A stretch of 31,499 nt of DNA, from positions 1 through 31,499 of the forward strand of contig CAZIPZ010000016.1 in assembly GCA_964541075.1 (NCBI GenBank). The letters run 5' to 3'. The notes under the pieces are model-generated. The model saw nothing but the letters and a program-made list of their open reading frames with translations. It had not been told where the DNA came from and did no database searches. Each line of letters starts with the position of its first letter. Positions within the stretch are counted from its first letter, which is position 1. This stretch comes from CAZIPZ01 sp964541075. Its GTDB lineage: Bacteria; Acidobacteriota; Terriglobia; 20CM-2-55-15. This document shows positions 24,030 to 29,712 of the stretch, in pieces. A program made the translations under genes and the position numbers.

Positions 24030-24671
24030 ATGAACTGCGCGTTTCATGCGAACCTCGAGAACATCGCCTACTGCATTCGCTGCGGCCGCGCGCTGTGTAA
24101 GGACTGTGTTCGCAATGTCCGGGATCGAGTGTATTGCGAGGAGTGCCTTGCAAAGGCAGTGGAGACTGAAGCCCCCGGCTCTTCTGCGCCGCCGAAAAAG
24201 ACTGCAACGATCGGAGGCACAAGTCCTTCGGCTGCTTTTGTTCTTGGCCTGATTCCAGGCGTGGGCGCGATATACAACGGAGAGTACTTCAAGGCTGCCG
24301 TTCACATTCTGATTTTCGGATTGCTCTCCAGCATCGCGCACACCGGCGGTGTGGTCGACCATTTGTTTGGCTTCTTCACCTTCGGTTTCTATGTCTACAT
24401 GCCCTTCGAGGCATACTACACCGCCAAAAAAAGGGCTCTTGCGGCGCAAGGCGTCGAATTGGAAACGCCGTTTGATCGCTTTAACGAACAACTGGGGAGG
24501 ATTGAGAACAAAGATATGTGGGGGGGATTCATCCTTGTCCTTCTGGGCTGTCTGTTTCTTTTGGACAATTTCGATATTCTGCGGATGGATCGACTGATGC
24601 GATTCTGGCCGGTTGTCTTGATCGCCATCGGCGTCTGGTTGTTAAAACGGTTCAAAGAGAGGACTGCCTAG
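24030..24671 (+). CDS. B-box zinc-finger membrane protein with LiaI-like C-terminus
   Basis: Protein of 213 residues. The N-terminus is a B-box-like zinc finger with Cys3, His6, Cys15/Cys18, Cys23/Cys26 and Cys36/Cys39 (CIRCGRALCKDC, VYCEEC). A proline-rich linker and hydrophobic segments follow (SAAFVLGLIPGVGAIYNGEY, similar to TM2-like units), then a C-terminal pair of membrane segments, GGFILVLLGCLFLLDNF and FWPVVLIAIGVWLLKRF, of the DUF5668/LiaI type. It begins on the base after the anti-sigma stop. Function unknown; a cytoplasmic zinc finger coupled to a membrane unit could act as sensor or adaptor. Confidence 0.75.
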   Translation: MNCAFHANLENIAYCIRCGRALCKDCVRNVRDRVYCEECLAKAVETEAPGSSAPPKKTATIGGTSPSAAFVLGLIPGVGAIYNGEYFKAAVHILIFGLLSSIAHTGGVVDHLFGFFTFGFYVYMPFEAYYTAKKRALAAQGVELETPFDRFNEQLGRIENKDMWGGFILVLLGCLFLLDNFDILRMDRLMRFWPVVLIAIGVWLLKRFKERTA

Positions 24672-24872
24672 GTGACAGGTCCACTTCTGTTGATTGCGCT
24701 CGGCGTTCTACTGTTGTTGAACAACTTTTATCCCGTAATGTTCAGCTTCCGAAAGCTGTGGCCGGTGATCCTGATTGTGATCGGTCTTGTGAAGGTTTTC
24801 GAATCCTTCAGAAGGGACCGCAATCGCAGTGTTCAACCTGGCGACGAACCTGCCAGTAAGGAGGGCCCGTGA
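24672..24872 (+). CDS. small LiaI-like (DUF5668) membrane protein
   Basis: Sixty-six residues, GTG start directly after the previous stop. Two hydrophobic helices, PLLLIALGVLLLLNNFY and LWPVILIVIGLVKVF, separated by a short basic loop, form one DUF5668 unit. The tail is charged. In Bacillus, LiaI/LiaF-type units belong to envelope-stress modules; the exact role here is unknown. It overlaps the next start by four bases (GTGA). Confidence 0.72.
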   Translation: MTGPLLLIALGVLLLLNNFYPVMFSFRKLWPVILIVIGLVKVFESFRRDRNRSVQPGDEPASKEGP

Positions 24873-26236
24873 GACACGTCAATTTGGGAAGCATTTTCTG
24901 GGGCGCTTCGCTGGTTTTCATTGGAGCTCTATTGCTCGCCCGAAACTTCGGATATTCGATACCGGGATGGACGAACCTGGCGCGGTATTGGCCCGCTTTA
25001 CTAATCGTGTATGGGGCTGTAAAGCTCTTCGAATACAGGCGAGTCCGGCGCGGAACCGAACGTCGTTCGCTGTTTTCCGGCGGAGAAGTCGCTCTACTTG
25101 TCTTGTTCATTCTGTCTGGCAGTGCGATCACGGCCGCGGCAAACCTCAGTTCGCACTTCGGCCACATCTTCGAAATCGGCGAGTTGGATCTGTGGGATAT
25201 CACCGGGAGCAACTTTCAATACACAGAGCGACGCGAACTTCAGGCTGAAGACGGCGCCGCCATACAAATCGTCAACAAGTACGGAAACGTCGATGTCCGG
25301 CCCTCCGCTGATAATCGGATCGTTCTTGAAGCCTCCAAGACCGTGCGCGCCGCCAACCAGCAGGAAGCGGATCGCCTCGCAGCGGATTTCACGTTTTCGA
25401 TCACCAAAGAAGGATTTCAATACCGAGTTATTTCCAGTCTCGATGACAATCGCGCTCGCGGCCGACGCTACAGGTTCAAGAGCAGCCTGACGATTCATGT
25501 TCCTCGGCAGGCGATTGTGGAAATCGACAATCGCTATGGCCGCGTCAACCTCTCGGAGTTGTCGGGCGATCAATCGATCTCCAATCGTTACGGCGAAGTC
25601 TCCGTCCGGCAGATCATGGGTTCACTTCGTGTCGAGAATGGCTACGGCGATGTCGTCGTCGAAGATGTAACTGGTTCAGTCAACGTCACGAACTCCTATT
25701 CAAGCGTCAGCGCAAAAAAAGTGGGAGGCTCGCTTGACGTTGCCAATAAATATGCGGTTGTCAAAGTCTCCGAAATTTCAGGGAATGCAGCCATTTCCAA
25801 TTCTTATTCTCCCATCGTGATTCGAGATGTTCGAGGCGCGGTCCAGATTACGGGTCGCAACAATGCGGTGGATGTTGCGGGCGTCGGAGGCGACGTGACC
25901 GTCGTGAACTCGTATCAAAATGTGAACGTCGCGAATGCTCTGGGCGAAGTGACGGCGACAAGCAGGAACGGTGACGTGACTGTCGAATTTCAGCAGCCTC
26001 CTAAGAAGAACGTTTCCATCACAGCGGAATTCGGCAGCGTCCATGTAAAGATGCCCGCTTCGGCCTCATTTGTGATCCATGCCGAAACCATATACGGATC
26101 CATCGATTCGGAGTATCCCGACATGAAAATTGATGTGGATGGAGCAAGCCAGTTTTTGAATGGGCGAATCGGCTCGGGCGTCCCTCAGATCGATATCACG
26201 GCTCGAAGCGGCAACGTTCGCCTCACGCGCTCGTGA
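24869..26236 (+). CDS. DUF5668 plus DUF4097 beta-repeat envelope protein
   Basis: Protein of 455 residues with a GTG start. Residues 1-60 are a third LiaI-like unit (SLVFIGALLLARNFGY, YWPALLIVYGAVKLFEYRR). One more helix (about 73-93) leads into a long region of DUF4097 type with short beta repeats of about 19-20 residues built on N-x-Y-G/S-x-V, such as VNKYGNVDV, IDNRYGRVNL, VENGYGDVVV and VTNSYSSVSA. This predicts a right-handed beta-solenoid in the periplasm or at the surface. DUF4097 proteins are called putative adhesins without firm evidence. It is the last gene of the sigma operon and is followed by a strong hairpin. Confidence 0.82.
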   Translation: MRHVNLGSIFWGASLVFIGALLLARNFGYSIPGWTNLARYWPALLIVYGAVKLFEYRRVRRGTERRSLFSGGEVALLVLFILSGSAITAAANLSSHFGHIFEIGELDLWDITGSNFQYTERRELQAEDGAAIQIVNKYGNVDVRPSADNRIVLEASKTVRAANQQEADRLAADFTFSITKEGFQYRVISSLDDNRARGRRYRFKSSLTIHVPRQAIVEIDNRYGRVNLSELSGDQSISNRYGEVSVRQIMGSLRVENGYGDVVVEDVTGSVNVTNSYSSVSAKKVGGSLDVANKYAVVKVSEISGNAAISNSYSPIVIRDVRGAVQITGRNNAVDVAGVGGDVTVVNSYQNVNVANALGEVTATSRNGDVTVEFQQPPKKNVSITAEFGSVHVKMPASASFVIHAETIYGSIDSEYPDMKIDVDGASQFLNGRIGSGVPQIDITARSGNVRLTRS

Positions 26237-26244
26237 AGTCTGGA

Positions 26245-26277
26245 CGAGGCGTCCGCAACCGTATCGCGGGCGCCTCG
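26245..26277 (+). terminator. GC-rich hairpin after the sigma-factor operon
   Basis: CGAGGCGTCCGC at 26245-26256 pairs with GCGGGCGCCTCG at 26266-26277 over 12 bp with one G-T pair and a nine-base loop. It starts eight bases after the last stop codon. No U-tract follows, so it may be Rho-dependent or only protect the 3' end. Confidence 0.45.
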
Positions 26278-26309
26278 CCAACTCCGTACAGTCCTTCCAG
26301 ATCCACCAT

Positions 26310-26340
26310 TCGACATTCCGTGCTTTGATGGCAATATAAT
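26310..26340 (+). promoter_or_regulatory. candidate promoter of aroK
   Basis: A perfect TATAAT at 26335-26340, with TCGACA at 26310-26315 as a possible -35 (19-base spacer, rather long). The predicted start of transcription is 26347, one base before the ATG at 26348, so the message may be leaderless; no ribosome binding site fits either. Confidence 0.5.
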
Positions 26341-26347
26341 CCCATCG

Positions 26348-26851
26348 ATGGAACCTGGACGTATTTATTTGATCGGCTTCATGGGAGCCGGCAAGTCCAC
26401 TGTCGGACGGCATCTTGCTGAGAAGATGGGACGAAAATTTATCGATGTGGACGATCTGATCGAACGGCGGGAAGGGCGTCCTATTTCAATGATTTTCCAA
26501 GCAAATGGTGAGCTGTATTTCAGAAGCGTCGAACGTCTATGTATTAAGGAAGTTGCGAAGACAAAAAGCGCCGTCATCGCATTGGGGGGCGGGGCATTCA
26601 TTGATCCGGAAAACCGAGCTGTCCTTGAGGATTCTGGTCTTACGGTGTGGCTCAAAGTATCCTTCGCCAAAGCGTCAGACCGTGTGAAAATTGGTCGCAC
26701 GCGCCCGAACTTTGTAAATATCGAAGAGGCAAGAAAGCTTTATGACGCCCGGCAGGAATATTACGCTCTTGCCAAGCTTCACATCGCGACGGATGACCGG
26801 CCGCCGGCTGCCGTCGCCGACGAACTACTGAGAACGATTCAGGGATTATGA
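26348..26851 (+). CDS. aroK: shikimate kinase
   Basis: Phosphorylates shikimate at the 3-hydroxyl on the way to chorismate. The 167-residue length is normal. Walker A is GFMGAGKST (residues 10-18); FIDVDDLIE holds the Mg/shikimate aspartates (Asp33, Asp35); ANGELYFRSVE has the shikimate-binding Arg59; ALGGGAF (about 79-84) is the glycine-rich substrate loop; GRTRP is the lid. The lid reads RPNF instead of the usual RPLL, a minor change. The stop overlaps the next start by four bases. No other shikimate gene is near. Confidence 0.92.
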   Translation: MEPGRIYLIGFMGAGKSTVGRHLAEKMGRKFIDVDDLIERREGRPISMIFQANGELYFRSVERLCIKEVAKTKSAVIALGGGAFIDPENRAVLEDSGLTVWLKVSFAKASDRVKIGRTRPNFVNIEEARKLYDARQEYYALAKLHIATDDRPPAAVADELLRTIQGL

Positions 26852-27435
26852 ATATTTTGCTTTCCTTATTGCTGATGTTTCAGACCATAGTCCGCACAGA
26901 GACTGCCCATTTCAATATCTTCCAAAACGGAAGGAAGATTGGCGCCGAAGACTTTTCAATCACCCCAAAAGCCGGGGGATACGTCGCCCAGGGCCGCACG
27001 CAGATATCTGTCGGAAATCAGGACTTGCGCAGCAGAATGGAACTTGACGCCCAGTTGAATCCGACGCTGTATGAATATGAGTCGAAGGGCAATCGAATCC
27101 GCTTGAAGGTCGATAAGCCGCTGAGCGAATTGGAATATACGATCGACGGAAAGTCTCAGTCACACGACGTCCGCTTTCCGGAAGGCGCAGCGATACTGGA
27201 CGATAACTTCTTTCATCACTATCTCCTTCTGTTGTACAGGGCAGGCATCAGCGGAGCAGCGGTGCCGACCTTCGTGCCGCAACAGATGACGCTGGGAACC
27301 GTCGTCGTGCGAAGCGTTGGGAATCAAACCTATGAGCTTCAGACCAGTGACGTTAAGCTCGTCGCGACTACGGATCTGGAAGGCCGCCTGATCCGGATTT
27401 CCGTTCCAGATGCTAAAGTTGTTGTTGAAAGATGA
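26848..27435 (+). CDS. exported protein of unknown function
   Basis: Protein of 195 residues with a short hydrophobic N-terminus (MNILLSLLLMFQTIV) that is a weak signal peptide. The remainder is beta-rich, with FNIFQNGRKIGAEDFSI, LDAQLNPTLYEYESKGNRI and a C-terminal VKLVATTDLEGRLIRISVP. This pattern of a carried-substrate-like strand and a final 'value-of-the-parameter' strand resembles DUF6134/DUF3108-type periplasmic proteins, but I am not sure. No catalytic residues are evident. It overlaps aroK by four bases and precedes ccdA by 29 bases. Confidence 0.6.
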   Translation: MNILLSLLLMFQTIVRTETAHFNIFQNGRKIGAEDFSITPKAGGYVAQGRTQISVGNQDLRSRMELDAQLNPTLYEYESKGNRIRLKVDKPLSELEYTIDGKSQSHDVRFPEGAAILDDNFFHHYLLLLYRAGISGAAVPTFVPQQMTLGTVVVRSVGNQTYELQTSDVKLVATTDLEGRLIRISVPDAKVVVER

Positions 27436-27464
27436 AGCGCAAGTGAGGAGACTCAGGCGGTCGC

Positions 27465-28190
27465 ATGGATAATGTTTCAGTATTCACAGCCTTCGTTGCG
27501 GGACTGATCTCCTTCCTGTCTCCATGCGTTTTGCCGCTGGTGCCGGGCTACATTTCAATTATTTCCGGGTTTTCTCTCGACCAACTCAAGGACAAGAACC
27601 TGCAGGGATCGCTCACTCGGTCTGTGGTTCTGAATTCCCTGATGTTCATCCTCGGGTTTTCTGTGACGTTCATTTCCCTGGGAGCATCCGCAACGTGGCT
27701 TGGACAGATTCTCCTTTCAAGAATGCAACTGCTATATCGCCTTGCGGGTCTCATCATTATTGTGTTCGGCATTCACCTTCTCGGAATCGTGAAGCTCAAC
27801 TTCCTTTATCAGGATAAGCGCTTCCACAACGTCGAGAAACCACGGGGAGTTTTGGGAGCATTCGTGTTGGGACTTGCGTTCGCATTCGGGTGGACGCCGT
27901 GCATTGGCCCTATTCTGGCAGGCATTCTGACTATTGCGAGCACCAAGCAAACGGTAGGTCAAGGTGTACTTTTGTTGGGAATCTATTCACTGGGGCTGGG
28001 AGTTCCATTTCTCATGACAAGCCTCGGACTGAACAAATTCCTCGCTTTCTACGGGCGATTCAAACGCCACTTCCATACGGTTGAAATGGTCAGCGGCGCT
28101 CTTGTCATTGTAGTGGGTGTGCTGATTCTGACGAATAACCTCTCTCGGTTGGCGGGCTGGTTCACTTTCCTGAATCGTTTCTCGATGTGA
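27465..28190 (+). CDS. ccdA: cytochrome c biogenesis / thiol-disulfide transporter CcdA
   Basis: Inner-membrane protein of 241 residues with six hydrophobic segments; it carries reducing power from cytoplasmic thioredoxin across the membrane. The two redox cysteines are Cys21 in FLSPCVLPLVPGY and Cys146 in FGWTPCIGPIL, each followed by the conserved Pro-rich turn. GGAG lies further upstream and AGGCGG about eight bases before the ATG. The usual partner, a TlpA/ResA-type thioredoxin, is not adjacent, so its electrons must go to a distant protein. Confidence 0.93.
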   Translation: MDNVSVFTAFVAGLISFLSPCVLPLVPGYISIISGFSLDQLKDKNLQGSLTRSVVLNSLMFILGFSVTFISLGASATWLGQILLSRMQLLYRLAGLIIIVFGIHLLGIVKLNFLYQDKRFHNVEKPRGVLGAFVLGLAFAFGWTPCIGPILAGILTIASTKQTVGQGVLLLGIYSLGLGVPFLMTSLGLNKFLAFYGRFKRHFHTVEMVSGALVIVVGVLILTNNLSRLAGWFTFLNRFSM

Positions 28191-28202
28191 GAAAGGTAAG
28201 AG

Positions 28203-28281
28203 AAGGGACAGAAAAAAGGGGACAGTGAGCAATTTTCTTGGGTTTTAGAAATTGCTCACTGTCCCCTTTTTTCTGTCCCTT
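28203..28281. repeat. 33-bp perfect inverted repeat between convergent genes
   Basis: The arms 28203-28235 and 28249-28281 are perfect reverse complements with a 13-base loop. The left arm starts AAGGGACAGAAAAAAGGGGA and ends in CAGTGAGCAATTT; GGGACAG is thus repeated within each arm. It starts 13 bases after ccdA and ends seven bases before the DUF1501 stop, so it can terminate both transcripts: the arms give A/T-runs on either side. The GGGACAG and A-run sequence resembles palindromes I associate with REP-like elements of RAYT transposases, but no such gene is in the window. Confidence 0.85.
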
Positions 28282-28287
28282 TACCCG

Positions 28288-29694
28288 TTACACGAAAAGT
28301 TCGTCGATGGAGTCGGTGGCAATGAACTCGGATCCACCGATCGGTGCGGACTGAACGTAGTCATAGTCGCGCCCCGACGGCGTATTGGTGACTCTCTTTT
28401 TCCAGTCGATGCCGAGGGCCGAATAGATCGTGGCAACCGCGTTGTCCATGGCGGGCTGTTCGGGGTGCTTCCAACCCGTTTCCACGTTATATCCGCCATT
28501 TGCGTCGCTCTTGCCGATCACGCGGCCGCCCTTGACTCCCCCCCCAGCGAACAACGTAGTGTAAGAGAAGCGCCAGTGGTGACGTCCCATCACGGGATTG
28601 ATTTCGGGCGTCCGGCCGAATTCACTCGTCGCGACAATCAGCGTTTCATCGAGCATTGTCTTGCCGGGTGCATGTCCAGGCACTGCGGCAAGATCAGTCA
28701 GGAGCGAGGCGAATCCTTTATCCCACCGCTGACACGTAAAGTAGTGATTGCGCCTGGAGGACTTGTCGAAAATCTTCGCATGCGCATCCCAGTCCTGAGG
28801 ACTGTCATAAATGTAGACGAACCGCGTGCCGGCGTCGGCAGCGAGAAGGTTCCGAGCCAGGATCAAGCCTAACCCATATTGGTCGTCGCCGTATCTCTGC
28901 TTATCTTGCTCCGTCAGCTTGAATACCTTGTTCCAGCGAGGATCGTTCAGGATCCTGTATCCGTTTTCATAGTATGCCTTGTAATCCGAAACCTTGGTTC
29001 CCAGCGACATGCGATCCCGCTCGGACACTTCGGAGATGGCGGACAACCAACTCCAACGTTCTTCCAGAGCCGGATTGGATCCTTCATCCCCCCCACCGAA
29101 CGTTTCAAACACTGTATCCGCGGCCAAGTCGAAGGCGGTGAACCGCGGCGGCAGGAAACCGGCGCCGATTGAGCCCGCTCTTGCAGTGATCAAGGATGTG
29201 CTGATGTACGTCGGAAACGTATCTGTTTCTCGGCGTTGTTTCTCCAGTTCATAGGCCACGATGGAGCCGAATGCCGGAATTTCTTTGGCCAGAGCGGGCG
29301 CCAGGACGCGTCCGGTCTGGGTGTGGTATTGCCCATTGAAATGTTGAAGTTCGGGCGCACGCATGGACCGCACCAGCGACACTTCATTCCACCTGTCGAT
29401 CATGTTGGGAAACAGGGTCTTGGATAGGACCACGTCCGAAGAAACCTTTCGAATATCGAGGTCCTTTGGTTGGAGCGGGGTTTCCTTATAGTCCCAGGTG
29501 TCCTGGGGGCTGATGGCTCCGCTCATTTCGATCACAATACAGTTGCGGGCGGTCCCGCGCGGCGTCGACTGTCCTGCAGCGCTTATTTTCAATGGCCAGA
29601 TGATCTGGTCCAAGCAAGTCCCCGCCAGAGCGAGGCCGCCCAATTTCAGAGCATCTCTTCGATTAGGCATCGTGTTCATGAATCGTTCTTTCAT
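28288..29694 (-). CDS. DUF1501 protein with Tat signal
   Basis: Protein of 468 residues of the DUF1501 (sulfatase-like fold) family. The N-terminus carries a twin-arginine signal, NRRDALKLGG (Arg12, Arg13), followed by the hydrophobic GLALAGTCL, so export of a folded protein is expected. Further motifs: NCIVIEMSGAISPQDTWD, SEFGRTPEINPVMGRHHW and FAGGGVKGGRVIGKSD. In Planctomycetes and Acidobacteriota DUF1501 genes sit next to DUF1549/DUF1553 genes; the function is unknown, but alkaline-phosphatase-like hydrolysis is suspected. The ATG at 29694 is fixed by an AGGAGG four bases upstream. Confidence 0.9.
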   Translation of the reverse strand: MKERFMNTMPNRRDALKLGGLALAGTCLDQIIWPLKISAAGQSTPRGTARNCIVIEMSGAISPQDTWDYKETPLQPKDLDIRKVSSDVVLSKTLFPNMIDRWNEVSLVRSMRAPELQHFNGQYHTQTGRVLAPALAKEIPAFGSIVAYELEKQRRETDTFPTYISTSLITARAGSIGAGFLPPRFTAFDLAADTVFETFGGGDEGSNPALEERWSWLSAISEVSERDRMSLGTKVSDYKAYYENGYRILNDPRWNKVFKLTEQDKQRYGDDQYGLGLILARNLLAADAGTRFVYIYDSPQDWDAHAKIFDKSSRRNHYFTCQRWDKGFASLLTDLAAVPGHAPGKTMLDETLIVATSEFGRTPEINPVMGRHHWRFSYTTLFAGGGVKGGRVIGKSDANGGYNVETGWKHPEQPAMDNAVATIYSALGIDWKKRVTNTPSGRDYDYVQSAPIGGSEFIATDSIDELFV

Positions 29695-29698
29695 ATCG

Positions 29699-29704
29699 CC
29701 TCCT
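29699..29704 (-). promoter_or_regulatory. strong ribosome binding site of the DUF1501 gene
   Basis: AGGAGG on the minus strand, four bases before the ATG at 29692-29694, prefers this start over later in-frame ATGs and keeps the Tat signal at a normal distance from the N-terminus. Confidence 0.7.
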
Positions 29705-29712
29705 CTCGGGAT

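Noticed and set aside
28252..28872. 206-residue plus-strand open frame opposite the DUF1501 gene
   Set aside because: It begins inside the palindrome and has no family features; it is a shadow of the DUF1501 codons.
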